A DNA stretch of 64,000 nucleotides from Pseudomonas sp. IAC-BECa141 (GTDB taxonomy: Bacteria > Pseudomonadota > Gammaproteobacteria > Pseudomonadales > Pseudomonadaceae): assembly GCF_020544405.1 (NCBI RefSeq), contig NZ_CP065410.1, positions 4,092,001-4,156,000 on the forward strand. The letters are read 5' to 3'. This document shows, piece by piece, positions 41,783 through 50,405 of the stretch. The position numbers and the translations under genes were made by a program. The number at the start of each line of letters is the position of its first letter. Position 1 is the stretch's first letter. Below the pieces are notes generated by a model. It was not told the origin of the DNA. It made no database searches and saw only the letters and a program-made list of their open reading frames with translations.

Positions 41783-42092
41783 CACAGCACAAAACCCGCT
41801 GCGCCTGCACCCAGCACCGGAATCAGCCACCGTCGAACTGCTCTACCGCATCTTCGGCGACGTCCTGATCCCGCTGGACAAAGTGCGCGAGCAGTACTTC
41901 CGCAATCTCAACGAGCAATCCTTCGTCGCCGAGATCAGCAGCGGCCGCATCCAGCTCCCCATCACCACACTGGACACCAGCCGCAAGGCACCGAAGTACG
42001 CCCACATTCGCCACGTCGCCTCGCTGATCGACATCCGCGCCTACAAGGCCGACGAAGACATGAAGCGGCAACAGGACGACAGCAACGAGTAA
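41775..42092 (+). CDS. PrtN-family pyocin-activator-like protein 1
   Basis: 105 aa from ATG 41775. VELLYRIFGDVLIPLDKVRE, RIQLPITTLDTSRKA and ASLIDIRAYKADE match the PrtN family, whose founder activates pyocin genes at P boxes. A second member is at 44304. It may control late genes or excision. Confidence 0.78.
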   Translation: MSNTAQNPLRLHPAPESATVELLYRIFGDVLIPLDKVREQYFRNLNEQSFVAEISSGRIQLPITTLDTSRKAPKYAHIRHVASLIDIRAYKADEDMKRQQDDSNE

Positions 42093-42149
42093 TCACCAAA
42101 ACCGAACGGCTGCCACCACCAGCCAATGACATCACCAGGAGCACACCAC

Positions 42150-42749
42150 ATGACTGCAATTCAAATTTACGCGCTGATAGCAATCCTCCTCATGATGGCC
42201 GCCATCTATTGGCTCGCCTACCGGAACGGTTTCAGTAGTGGCCACGACGAGGGCCAATCACAGGGCTACAGCGAAGGCTATGACGTCGGCGGCTGCGTTG
42301 GATTTCAAGATGGAATGGAAGAAGGCAAAGCCATTCAGAGCGCTGATCACTCGGAAGAGATCCGCAACCTGACACATTCCCTGGATCAGGCGCGCGACCA
42401 GTACAAGCAGTTATACAAACACTACGAACGCGCCCAGGCTGCCTCGAAACTCGGGGAGCATGATCGTCTGACCCTTCTGGATATTGCGGAGAAGTTGCGG
42501 ATAGCCGCCGCCACTTTCAACGCGCTGCGCACGGGCAAGGCCATCACTCGCGAAACGAACGCCCTACGCGATCAGGCTCTCGCCATGGCTGACTTACTGA
42601 AGCCCGCCGCAATCATAGTCGATGCAAAGGTCGAGATAGCGCCTCTTAGTATTTCTCTCAGCACTGCCGACGCGGAAAAGGCTGCCGTGTTTTTCCAACA
42701 GCTACACAAAGATGCCACCACGCATACGGCCGTAGGAGGTGCGGCATGA
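42150..42749 (+). CDS. Hypothetical membrane-anchored phage protein
   Basis: 199 aa from ATG 42150, AGGAG upstream. An N-terminal helix (IYALIAILLMMAAIYWLAY), then a Gly-rich GHDEGQSQGYSEGYDVGG segment and a coiled-coil-like region. The end overlaps the HD gene by 4 bases. Function unknown. Confidence 0.65.
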   Translation: MTAIQIYALIAILLMMAAIYWLAYRNGFSSGHDEGQSQGYSEGYDVGGCVGFQDGMEEGKAIQSADHSEEIRNLTHSLDQARDQYKQLYKHYERAQAASKLGEHDRLTLLDIAEKLRIAAATFNALRTGKAITRETNALRDQALAMADLLKPAAIIVDAKVEIAPLSISLSTADAEKAAVFFQQLHKDATTHTAVGGAA

Positions 42750-43288
42750 GCGAGATCATCACTTTCACAGGCAAGCGCGTCGACCTCTACGACCCTGAAG
42801 TCGAACTGATCGACCCGCGTGACATTGCACACGCTCTAGCCAATCTGTGCCGATTCAACGGCCACACCCGCGAGTTCTATAGCGTGGCGCAACACTGCTG
42901 CTTGGTAGCCGATCTGGTGCCAGAGGAAGACAAATTGGCTGCCCTGCTGCACGACGGAACGGAAGCTTACGTCGGCGACATGGTGCGCCCCCTCAAGCAG
43001 TGGATGACTGCCTACCAGGACCTCGAGGACTGGATATGGAAGCGCATCTGCACCCGGTTCAATCTTGACACCGAACTGCCTGCAACCGTGCGACAGGCCG
43101 ACCTGATAGCACTGGCCACCGAGCGCCGCGACCTCATGCCAACCGATCCGGCTATCTGGGATTGTCTGGTTGGTATCGAACCTTCTGCCGAAACCATCCG
43201 CCCTTGGTCACCCAACGAAGCTCGACACAAGTACCAGCAGCGCCTGATGGATCAACTCGCTATCGAACACCGGAGGAAAGCGGTATGA
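42746..43288 (+). CDS. HD-domain phosphohydrolase (YfbR/nucleotidase-like)
   Basis: 180 aa. Metal-binding H50 in SVAQH, HD at 69-70 in ALLHDGTEAYVGDM and later D in RQADLIALATER. Similar to 5'-deoxynucleotidases that dephosphorylate dNMPs, often found in phages to adjust nucleotide pools. Coupled to both neighbours. Confidence 0.85.
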   Translation: MSEIITFTGKRVDLYDPEVELIDPRDIAHALANLCRFNGHTREFYSVAQHCCLVADLVPEEDKLAALLHDGTEAYVGDMVRPLKQWMTAYQDLEDWIWKRICTRFNLDTELPATVRQADLIALATERRDLMPTDPAIWDCLVGIEPSAETIRPWSPNEARHKYQQRLMDQLAIEHRRKAV

Positions 43289-43539
43289 CGCACGCACAGA
43301 ACGCCACCCACCGCCTGGCCGCTTTGCTCCGCAACAACAACGGGATCGCCACGCCTGTAAACAACAGCAGCTGCGCAGCAGCAAGCATCATTGCCTCTTC
43401 CCGCAGCACTGCCGAGGGACTGATACCCCACGAAAAGCTGCGCGAGGCAGCCACGCCCAAAGCAACGCTAATCGCTCAGAATCGCCCGCCCGCGCAGCTT
43501 GTTAAGGGGGATAAGCGTCCGTCATTGGAGGCCGCGTGA
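43285..43539 (+). CDS. Hypothetical 84-aa protein
   Basis: ATG 43285 overlaps the HD stop (ATGA) and its end overlaps the methylase start. Ala-rich, unstructured-looking, with no motif recognised. Kept because of tight coupling on both sides. Confidence 0.55.
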   Translation: MTHAQNATHRLAALLRNNNGIATPVNNSSCAAASIIASSRSTAEGLIPHEKLREAATPKATLIAQNRPPAQLVKGDKRPSLEAA

Positions 43540-44291
43540 ATGAGTTGGCTCTTTTCGCAGGCGCTGGTGGCGGAATACTCGGCGGCCACCTCCTCGGCTG
43601 GCGCACCATCTGCGCCGTTGAGCGTGATGCCTACGCGGCACAGATTCTGGCGCAACGACAAACCGATGGACTGCTCCCGCCTTTCCCGATTTGGTCTGAC
43701 GTGTGCAGTTTTGACGGACGACCATGGCGAGGCCTTGTTGACGTGGTTTCGGGAGGATTTCCTTGTCAGGACATCTCGGTCGCAGGTAACGGTCTCGGTA
43801 TCGCAGGCGCTCGCTCAGGACTGTGGCGGCAGATGGCACGAATTACCGATGAGGTACGACCGCGCTACGTCGACCTGGAGAACTCACCATTGCTTGTGGG
43901 AAGAGGACTTGCCGTGGTGCTCGGTGACCTTGCCGAAATGGGGTATGACACGCGATGGGGTGTTATCGGAGCGGCTGACCTCGGCGCCCCTCATCAGCGG
44001 GACCGGATCTGGCTCATCGCAGAAGGCACCCGTCAGACGCTGGCCAACACCCGTGGCGAGCATGGCAAAGGGATCCTCCCCGGCCGCATTGACTCGCCGT
44101 TCCGGGGCCGACCGCTCGAACGATCGCCTGGATCACGCCGTGATGGCACTGGATGGTGGTCATCTGAGCCCGGAATGGGCCGAGTGGCTGATGGGGTGGC
44201 CCATCGGGTGGACCGACTTAAGGCCATTGGCAACGGACAGGTTCCGGTCGTGGCAGCGAGCGCATTCAACCTATTTTGCAACAGACAATAA
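43536..44291 (+). CDS. C5-cytosine DNA methyltransferase
   Basis: 251 aa from GTG 43536, GGAGG 5 bases upstream. Motif I LFAGAGGGILGG (6-17), motif IV GGFPCQDIS with catalytic C77, ENSP (115-118), QRDRIW (154-159) and motif X LKAIGNGQVPVV. The target-recognition part is very short, so target choice cannot be guessed. A second long frame starts 4 bases later and runs along the same DNA. Confidence 0.9.
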   Translation: MNELALFAGAGGGILGGHLLGWRTICAVERDAYAAQILAQRQTDGLLPPFPIWSDVCSFDGRPWRGLVDVVSGGFPCQDISVAGNGLGIAGARSGLWRQMARITDEVRPRYVDLENSPLLVGRGLAVVLGDLAEMGYDTRWGVIGAADLGAPHQRDRIWLIAEGTRQTLANTRGEHGKGILPGRIDSPFRGRPLERSPGSRRDGTGWWSSEPGMGRVADGVAHRVDRLKAIGNGQVPVVAASAFNLFCNRQ

Positions 44292-44295
44292 CTAG
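43540..44295 (+). CDS. Overprinted protein in the +1 frame of the cytosine methylase
   Basis: 251 aa from ATG 43540, sharing the GGAGG site of the methylase. It stays open for the full length of the methylase and carries segments that look conserved: STWRTHHCLWEEDLP, LPKWGMTRDGVLSERL, WPTPVASMAKGSSPAAL and SPEWAEWLMGWPIGWTDLRP. I recall MGWPxGWTDL endings in phage proteins next to or annotated as methylases. Whether it is translated is unknown. Confidence 0.5.
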   Translation: MSWLFSQALVAEYSAATSSAGAPSAPLSVMPTRHRFWRNDKPMDCSRLSRFGLTCAVLTDDHGEALLTWFREDFLVRTSRSQVTVSVSQALAQDCGGRWHELPMRYDRATSTWRTHHCLWEEDLPWCSVTLPKWGMTRDGVLSERLTSAPLISGTGSGSSQKAPVRRWPTPVASMAKGSSPAALTRRSGADRSNDRLDHAVMALDGGHLSPEWAEWLMGWPIGWTDLRPLATDRFRSWQRAHSTYFATDNN

Positions 44296-44303
44296 GAGGC
44301 TGC

Positions 44304-44573
44304 ATGAACACCCTTTTCCTGTTGATGGCCCAGTACAACGGTCAGGCAGTTATTTCCCTGGACCGAGTATGCGCCGATTACATGAATCTGACCGTGGAGA
44401 AATTCAAGCATAAACGCCTGTCGGGAGAGATCGATATACCGGTGGTTCGCCTCGGTGCCAATAGCCAGAAAGCCGGGCTCGGCATCCACCTGAAGGATCT
44501 TGCCGACTACATTGATCGACAGCGTGACAAGGCTACTCGCGAACAGAATAAATTGATGGGCAGGGCTGCATAA
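44304..44573 (+). CDS. PrtN-family pyocin-activator-like protein 2
   Basis: 89 aa with a strong AGGAGG site. MNTLFLLMAQYNGQAVISLD, VEKFKHKRLSGEIDIPVVRL and HLKDLADYIDRQRD agree closely with PrtN family members. Last gene of the early operon before a terminator. Confidence 0.85.
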   Translation: MNTLFLLMAQYNGQAVISLDRVCADYMNLTVEKFKHKRLSGEIDIPVVRLGANSQKAGLGIHLKDLADYIDRQRDKATREQNKLMGRAA

Positions 44574-44749
44574 GATTGTGCTCAGATTTGACCTAACACA
44601 GCTACAGCTCAAATCTAAACTAATCTGATAGGCAGCTCCGTGCCATAAACAGACGTTGCTAAAATCCATAAACTGCTACACATGAACGTTTATGAGATTG
44701 CAAGACCGCCAACTGGATATGCCTGACCTACAGGCAGATGGAAATTAAT

Positions 44750-44785
44750 AGAGGTGCCTTACTCAGGCACCTATTGGATTTTTTT
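44750..44785 (+). terminator. Rightward terminator of the early operon
   Basis: AGGTGCCT-TACTC-AGGCACCT, extended by AATA/TATT, then a T run at 44779-44785. Reading leftward an A-rich segment precedes it, so it may also end the 44820-45470 gene. Confidence 0.8.
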
Positions 44786-44819
44786 AAAAAAAATTCCGGC
44801 AGCTCTGGGGGCCGTAATC

Positions 44820-45470
44820 TTAACCTGCGCTCTGATTTTTATATAGGGCCGACTTATGTAACTCATCTTTCAATTTTTGGAACTCGCTGCCCAGTTTCTG
44901 TACTCCGAAGTAGAAAAGAGAAAACGTTTCATACATCCCCCTGGCCGTACATATCAAATCGCTAACATCATTGGGATGTAGTGCAACCTTGTCTGACTTC
45001 ATAAAAGCTTGCAAGAACTCCCCACGGCCATGCGTAAAGAGTGAAAACTTTTCGTATTGAGCCAGACCCTGCTTGGTGAACTGTATGAACGCTCCTTCCA
45101 AACCATTCTTACCTTCTTTCCCAAACTTATCGAGTGCAGTCGCCATACCAAAGAACGAAGGGAAATCCTTCTCTCCAGAAACTAATGGTTTTACATCCGT
45201 TTTTTTAGGTTTTTCGATAAGCTCCAGATATATAGCTTTGGTATATACTTCCTGAAATGAACGAAGAATTACTATAGCAGGGAAAGGTTTGAAGTTGCCG
45301 ATCATCATTAAAAAAGAGTCATAAAAATGAGTGCACATCCTGAAGTAAGCACGATTCAGATTAATATAGTCATCATCAGATGGCTCTTGCTCACCATTAC
45401 TTAGCTCCTCGATAAGTAGAAAGTTTTTTACAGCCTCATCATAGGTAGCTTGTAGTTCTTCAGCACTCAT
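44820..45470 (-). CDS. Hypothetical helical protein beside integrase, HEPN/DUF5677-like
   Basis: 216 aa with AAGGA before the start. Almost wholly helical: MCTHFYDSFLMMIGNFKPFP, AIVILRSFQEVYTKAIYLEL. The fold type reminds me of DUF5677/HEPN-like proteins, with a possible F-T-H-G-R element, but the link is weak. AT-richer than the phage around it and lies between the early terminator and the integrase, a frequent place for phage-carried defence or fitness genes. Confidence 0.5.
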   Translation of the reverse strand: MSAEELQATYDEAVKNFLLIEELSNGEQEPSDDDYINLNRAYFRMCTHFYDSFLMMIGNFKPFPAIVILRSFQEVYTKAIYLELIEKPKKTDVKPLVSGEKDFPSFFGMATALDKFGKEGKNGLEGAFIQFTKQGLAQYEKFSLFTHGRGEFLQAFMKSDKVALHPNDVSDLICTARGMYETFSLFYFGVQKLGSEFQKLKDELHKSALYKNQSAG

Positions 45471-45792
45471 TCCTGCATCCTTGTTATATTGAGTTGAACG
45501 GAATCAGCGAATCCCATTAATTTTAACAACACCTGTTCTTTCCTGTAAGGCATTTTCAACAGCACGAACTTGTTATTTACTAATCAAGTAAACTCTATCC
45601 CGTTCTGCATCATCACTTCTGCGAGCGCGTCACTCAGAAAACGGGCTTAACAGCCAACGCCTGCTAATCGCTCAGAGCAGACTGTCAGATTTGATTGTGT
45701 GCTGCCAGCGAAAACCGTCAGCTCAAGTCTGAGCTAATATACCTGAGACGCAAATAAAAAAAGTAGAGCTCACGCTCTCCTTGGTTAGACAT
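45471..45792. other. Intergenic gap, integrase 3' side
   Basis: No gene seen. The segment around 45680-45740 repeats elements also present at 44580-44640 (CAGATTTGA with ATTGTGxGCT), which might be binding sites; P boxes of PrtN are ATTG-containing, so this is a possible but untested link. Confidence 0.3.
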
Positions 45793-46884
45793 TTACATTA
45801 AAATCCTTTTCAACCATTTCCAGTTCAAATAAACATCCGCATTGCCTCGAAGATGGGTATAACGACGAAGCGAATTCCAGTCCCGATGCCCGGATACGCT
45901 CGACACTCTGGGAATGTCCCAGTCCATCTCGAACAGCCGGCTCACCCCTTCGTGCCGCAGGTCATGGAAGTGCAGGTCCTTGATACCTAGGAGCGGGCAG
46001 GCCCGGGTGAAGGATGCCGACACCGATTTACCGTTATACGGAAAGATTTCATCGGCCACTTTTGGCATAGCTTGAATGATCGCCCATGCCTCATCGGGAA
46101 GATGACACCACACGTCATTGCCGATCTTCTGCCCGGGGTTCTTCATGTCCCGCACCAGCACCGCTTGCCGGGCGCAGTCGAGATCGTCCCAACGCATTCG
46201 GGTGATCTCCTCCTGCCGGCGCGTCGAAAAGATCGCGAAGGCGATCAGCTTCGGCATATCGATCTGGGCTTTGCGTCGACTCTGCATCTCGAAGTAATGC
46301 ACCATCAACTTGTCCAGCTCCTTCAGCGTCGGCCGGCGGTTGCGCTCTTTGCTCTTGCTGACCATGCCCAGCTTGCGCAACACCTTGCGCGCATCAGGCA
46401 TGGCCAGAGGATCCACCTCGTAGCCCCACGCTGGCCGCGCCACAGAAAGGACCGCCCCCAAGTGCGAGAGATCATTGCCGACCGTCTGCGCCTGAACGCC
46501 GCCACCCTCTTTACCCATCCGCCACTGCGCGAACTCCACAAGCTTCTGACTGGTCAGGGCCGAGTCATCAAGGTCGCCCAACCACGTATTCTTGATCGCC
46601 TTCAGCGTCGCATTCTTGGTCTTGCCCAGCGGCCGGATTTTTTCGTACTCATCCAGGTACTGTTCGATCATCTTCCTGATCGTCACACCCTTGCGGTTCG
46701 CGCGCTCAATCGCACCGGGCTCAGCCAGCTCCGTCTCACGCCGCTTGATCCACGCCTGAGCGACCTGCTTTCGGTCGAAGGTTTGGCTTTCCTGATAAAC
46801 TGTGCGCCCGTCCCGATTGATCCGTATCTGCGCCGTGTAGGCCGTCGAGTTGTCCTTGCGCTTGCGTGATGTGATCGTGCCCAT
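45793..46884 (-). CDS. Tyrosine-family phage integrase, dusA-specific
   Basis: 363 aa. N-terminal arm-binding region, then a SAM-like core-binding domain (about 65-160) and the catalytic domain: R223 in FSTRRQEEI, H307-x-x-R310 in HFHDLRH, H333 in SGHRDW and nucleophile Y342 in RRYTHL. Complete, and 180 bases from the right attachment core. It should insert into dusA and, with a directionality factor, excise. Confidence 0.93.
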   Translation of the reverse strand: MGTITSRKRKDNSTAYTAQIRINRDGRTVYQESQTFDRKQVAQAWIKRRETELAEPGAIERANRKGVTIRKMIEQYLDEYEKIRPLGKTKNATLKAIKNTWLGDLDDSALTSQKLVEFAQWRMGKEGGGVQAQTVGNDLSHLGAVLSVARPAWGYEVDPLAMPDARKVLRKLGMVSKSKERNRRPTLKELDKLMVHYFEMQSRRKAQIDMPKLIAFAIFSTRRQEEITRMRWDDLDCARQAVLVRDMKNPGQKIGNDVWCHLPDEAWAIIQAMPKVADEIFPYNGKSVSASFTRACPLLGIKDLHFHDLRHEGVSRLFEMDWDIPRVSSVSGHRDWNSLRRYTHLRGNADVYLNWKWLKRILM

Positions 46885-46889
46885 TTCCA

Positions 46890-46929
46890 GTTGCTACATT
46901 GCCGAATTCGGTTGCTACATTGTAGCAAC
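46890..46929. promoter_or_regulatory. Repeated GTTGCTACATTG and palindrome upstream of integrase
   Basis: GTTGCTACATTG at 46890-46901 and 46911-46922; the second copy forms GTTGCTA-CATTG-TAGCAAC (46911-46929). It lies just before the integrase start and could be an operator for the integrase gene or arm-type sites of the recombinase. Confidence 0.6.
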
Positions 46930-46986
46930 CGACCTCAGAAAACAAGGAAAAATGGGTAAAAACCGCTGTATAAAAGATCAGTATCA

Positions 46987-48006
46987 ATGAATTTCGAAAA
47001 ACCTGAAGCGCCCGTAAACACTAGCCATACCCGTTCCGAGCCGTCTCGCCGCTTCAGTGTGGCCCCGATGATGGATTGGACTGACCGTCATTGCCGGTAC
47101 TTCCTACGCATCCTGTCGAAAAACGCCCTGCTCTACACCGAGATGGTCACCACCGGCGCGTTGCTCAATGGCGATCACGAGCGTTTCCTGCGTCACAACG
47201 AGGCCGAACATCCTCTGGCGTTGCAGTTGGGCGGTAGTGTTCCGCTGGACCTGGCCGCTTGCGCACGCATGGCGCAGGAGCACGGTTACGACGAGGTGAA
47301 TCTGAACGTTGGCTGCCCGAGTGATCGGGTGCAGAACAATATGATCGGGGCGTGCCTGATGGGGCATCCGCGGTTGGTGGCGGATTGTGTGAAGGCGATG
47401 CGTGATGCGGTGTCAATTCCGGTGACGGTGAAGCATCGGATCGGGATCAACGGGCGGGACAATTATGAGCAGCTGTGCGATTTCGTCGGGACGGTGCGGG
47501 ATGCCGGGTGCACGAGTTTTACGGTGCATGCGCGGATTGCGATTCTTGAGGGGTTGTCGCCGAAGGAGAACCGGGACATTCCGCCGTTGCGTTATGACGT
47601 GGCGGCGCGGTTGAAGGCTGATTTTCCGGAGCTGGAGATCATTCTGAACGGCGGGATCAAGACGATGGAGGCCTGCCATGAGCATTTGCAGACCTTTGAC
47701 GGGGTGATGCTGGGGCGCGAGGCGTATCACAATCCTTATCTGCTGGCCGAGGTGGATCAGCAGTTGTTCGGCAGTTCGGCGCCGGTGATTTCTCGGGCCG
47801 AGGCGCTGGCGCAGTTGCGGCCTTATATAGCCGAGCATTTGCTGGCCGGCGGCGCGATGCATCACATCACCCGGCATGTGCTGGGCCTGGGCACCGGGTT
47901 CCCGGGGGCGCGCAAGTTTCGTCAGTTGTTGTCGGTGGATATCCACAAGGCCAAGGACCCGCTGGCGTTGCTGGATCAGGCGGCGGAGTTGCTGGCCGGG
48001 CGTTGA
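46987..48006 (+). CDS. dusA: tRNA-dihydrouridine(20/20a) synthase DusA
   Basis: 339 aa. RRFSVAPMMDWTDRHCRYFL at 21-40, LQLGGSVP, NLNVGCPSDRVQ with catalytic C110, and the FMN/RNA regions TVKHRIGIN and LNGGIKT. Reduces U20/U20a in tRNA D loops. Its first 26 codons come from the prophage side of the att site, with a probable element-borne promoter (TATAAA near 46970). The original start is at 1621. Confidence 0.95.
   Translation: MNFEKPEAPVNTSHTRSEPSRRFSVAPMMDWTDRHCRYFLRILSKNALLYTEMVTTGALLNGDHERFLRHNEAEHPLALQLGGSVPLDLAACARMAQEHGYDEVNLNVGCPSDRVQNNMIGACLMGHPRLVADCVKAMRDAVSIPVTVKHRIGINGRDNYEQLCDFVGTVRDAGCTSFTVHARIAILEGLSPKENRDIPPLRYDVAARLKADFPELEIILNGGIKTMEACHEHLQTFDGVMLGREAYHNPYLLAEVDQQLFGSSAPVISRAEALAQLRPYIAEHLLAGGAMHHITRHVLGLGTGFPGARKFRQLLSVDIHKAKDPLALLDQAAELLAGR
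47065..47079 (+). repeat. Prophage right attachment site core, inside dusA
   Basis: CCGATGATGGATTGG, identical to 1675-1689. Covers codons 27-31 of dusA, so recombination keeps the gene in frame. Confidence 0.85.
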
Positions 48007-48029
48007 GGCCCGGCCTGCGCGGCTGAGGG

Positions 48030-48863
48030 TCAGGCGGCTGCGGCCGCCGTCCAGTTGACCCAGCCGAATTGCCAGGTCGCGAGGATCAGCAAGCCGAAGG
48101 CGATGCGGTACCAGGCGAAAGTGGCGTAGCTGTGGTTGGCAATGAACTTCAGCAGGCCGCGCACGGCGATCATTGCGAAGATGAACGCTACGACGAACCC
48201 CAGGGCGAAGACCGGCAGGTCGCTGCTCTGGAACAGTTCGCGGTACTTATAGCCGGAATACACCGCAGCGCCGACCATGGTCGGCATCGCCAGGAAGAAT
48301 GAGAACTCCGTGGCGGCCTTGCGTGACAGGCCGAACAGCAGACCGCCGATGATAGTGGAACCGGAGCGCGACGTGCCCGGAATCATCGCCAGACATTGCA
48401 CGCAACCGATCTTCAGCGCATCAGCCCATTTCATGTCGTCTACATGGTCGACACTCACTGCATGATCGCGCTGCTCGGCCCACAACATCACGATACCGCC
48501 CACGACCAGGGCAACGGCAACGGTGATCGGGTTGAACAGGTATTCATGAATCGTGTCGGCGAATAACACGCCGAGAATGACCGCCGGGAAAAAGGCGATC
48601 AGCAGATTGCGAGTAAAACGTTGCGCATTATTCTGGGTCGGCAGGCCTTTGACGATCTCGAAGATCTTCGGGCGAAATTCCCAGACCACGGCCAGAATAG
48701 CGCCCAGTTGAATAATGATGTTGAACGCCATGGCGCGTTCGCCGCCGAACTCCAGCAAATCGGCAACAATAATCTGGTGGCCCGTACTGGAAATGGGCAG
48801 GAACTCGGTCAGGCCTTCTACCGCCCCGAGTATCAGCACCTTGAACAAGGTCAGTAAATCCAT
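48030..48863 (-). CDS. uppP: Undecaprenyl-diphosphatase UppP (BacA type)
   Basis: 277 aa, many membrane helices. [15 protein letters not shown] near residue 16 and [13 protein letters not shown] near 165 are the two catalytic motifs. Recycles undecaprenyl pyrophosphate for wall and surface polysaccharide synthesis. Convergent with dusA. Likely native to the chromosome. Confidence 0.95.
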   Translation of the reverse strand: MDLLTLFKVLILGAVEGLTEFLPISSTGHQIIVADLLEFGGERAMAFNIIIQLGAILAVVWEFRPKIFEIVKGLPTQNNAQRFTRNLLIAFFPAVILGVLFADTIHEYLFNPITVAVALVVGGIVMLWAEQRDHAVSVDHVDDMKWADALKIGCVQCLAMIPGTSRSGSTIIGGLLFGLSRKAATEFSFFLAMPTMVGAAVYSGYKYRELFQSSDLPVFALGFVVAFIFAMIAVRGLLKFIANHSYATFAWYRIAFGLLILATWQFGWVNWTAAAAA

Positions 48864-49343
48864 TAATCCTCCGTCGGCACGCTCTTTTACGGCGCGCCGT
48901 TAAATGCATTCAGGCATTGAGTATCTGAAGTAAAACAATTGGCAGATGCATACCCATTGCCCGACTCGGGGACGGAGAATATGTCTTATCAAAAGCCACA
49001 CTCAAGGCATGTTAATAAACGTCCGTATGTGAACTTGTCGACGTTATAGCCAAAAGACGGGCCGCCACATAAAATGTGACCCAGCTCACACTGCTCTGAT
49101 ACGTATGCAGTTGAGTGGTGGCCAAGGGACATAAAAACAGGTCGCGATAATTACAAAATAGTGGCACCATTCCATATTGCCACCATCTAAAGCCCCCAAT
49201 TTCGTTAGTTAACAGCCCCGAAAAAATCAACTAAAAGCTTGAATCGCTTAATTATTGTTAGAAAACTCGGGAGCCACGTCTAAAATCCGCGCAAATGTTA
49301 CCAATTGTCAGTCACAGACGAGAACCGGTGCTTTAACATCCCG
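48864..49343. other. AT-richer intergenic region before regulators
   Basis: No gene supported. It contains the divergent leaders of uppP and the regulator at 49344. Short frames are of low quality. A TTG at 49305 would extend the regulator by 13 residues but has no good ribosome site. Confidence 0.45.
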
Positions 49344-50111
49344 ATGTCAGCACCTTATTCGAGTCAATGCATGATGCTCACAGGTAACTTAGCGACTAGA
49401 AGCCCGCGCCGCACAAGCGACGAACCAGGTGTTCTCACTCTGGGTCGTACCCGTGGCGTGGCTGAACACTTTAGCGCGCTAATCGCCAAGCACGTGCAGT
49501 CTGATCTGGCCATTGAGGCCGACTCTTACGCTAGTTCATATCAGCAAAATGAATATCACGGCTTGTATCGGGCCATATTCATTGTCATCGACAGCCCTCA
49601 GGCGCTTGAAGACAACCTGGCATTGGTGGAAAGCCTGCGCAGCGATAACTTGAAGCCGATCATTTGTGCGGTGATCACCGGGCGCGGCGCGTTCAACAAG
49701 ATCAAGTATTTCCTGGCCGGTGCCGACTTCTGTATCAAACTCAATACCTTGTCCGATGAAAGCGGCGAACTGCTGGGCGAATTCTTCAACAGTGAAGAAT
49801 GGCAACGCGATACCAGCCTGGTGCTGGACCCTACCCGCATTTGCCTCTCGGACACCAGCAAGAAACTCGATATTTCCTTTGCCGAAATGAAGATCCTGCA
49901 AGCCTTTGCGCAGACCGGCAATCACATTCTCAGCCATGATGAAATCGCCAGCATCATGGGGCTCAACACCCATTTCTACGATCCTCGGGCGCTGGAAAAA
50001 TCCATCAGCCGCTTGCGTGGGAAAATCAAGGACGTGTACGGTACGAACGCCATACAGAGCATTCGCGGGTATGGCTATCGTCTGATGCGGGGGTTGATCT
50101 CGACCGCCTGA
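49344..50111 (+). CDS. OmpR-type winged-helix regulator with a degenerate receiver domain
   Basis: 255 aa from ATG 49344. Residues about 70-145 look like a receiver fold (YRAIFIVIDSPQALEDNLAL, then FLAGADFCIKLNTL), but the acidic cluster is missing and the usual K-P is K-L. The C-terminal 95 residues are a winged helix (LDISFAEMKILQAF ... YGYRLMRGL). Likely controls the polysaccharide genes downstream without phosphorylation; a partner kinase is not seen. Confidence 0.75.
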   Translation: MSAPYSSQCMMLTGNLATRSPRRTSDEPGVLTLGRTRGVAEHFSALIAKHVQSDLAIEADSYASSYQQNEYHGLYRAIFIVIDSPQALEDNLALVESLRSDNLKPIICAVITGRGAFNKIKYFLAGADFCIKLNTLSDESGELLGEFFNSEEWQRDTSLVLDPTRICLSDTSKKLDISFAEMKILQAFAQTGNHILSHDEIASIMGLNTHFYDPRALEKSISRLRGKIKDVYGTNAIQSIRGYGYRLMRGLISTA

Positions 50112-50405
50112 TTCAGGGAATCACTCTTTTTGCAGCTTACGAGGGAACGTCTGATGCAACGCACTAAAAATCCGATGTCTCACTGTTTTAACTGCGTCAC
50201 ATATCTAATAAAAAGCTGTCATTTGCATGAGCGCTGCAACACTTAAACATAACAATAAACCATTACTCTAAAAGCAGACCGAGTGGAACTTATCGAGGGC
50301 CATTATTGGGCCCAGACCCTGCCTATCGATTATTTCCGAGGAAAACATTGCTCGCCTGCCCATTATTTTTTTCGCCAAATTTGGTGTGTACTTTAGGAGA
50401 GAGAC

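Larger units (their letters stand above)
1675..47079. mobile_element. dusA-integrated temperate myophage prophage, about 45.4 kb
   Basis: The borders are the 15-bp direct repeats at 1675 and 47065. Inside are an integrase, CI/Cro/CII regulators, a primase-helicase, terminase, lambda-like head genes, a complete P2-like contractile tail with sheath, tube, tape measure, spike and fibre, and lysis genes. Every structural gene is open, so the prophage may be functional. Cargo lies mainly at 1.8-10.3 kb, 38.8-40.5 kb and 44.8-45.5 kb. Confidence 0.92.

Noticed and set aside
44580..45740. ATTG-containing repeats as PrtN P boxes
   Set aside because: The similarity is weak and no promoter of a late gene lies near; kept only as a comment.
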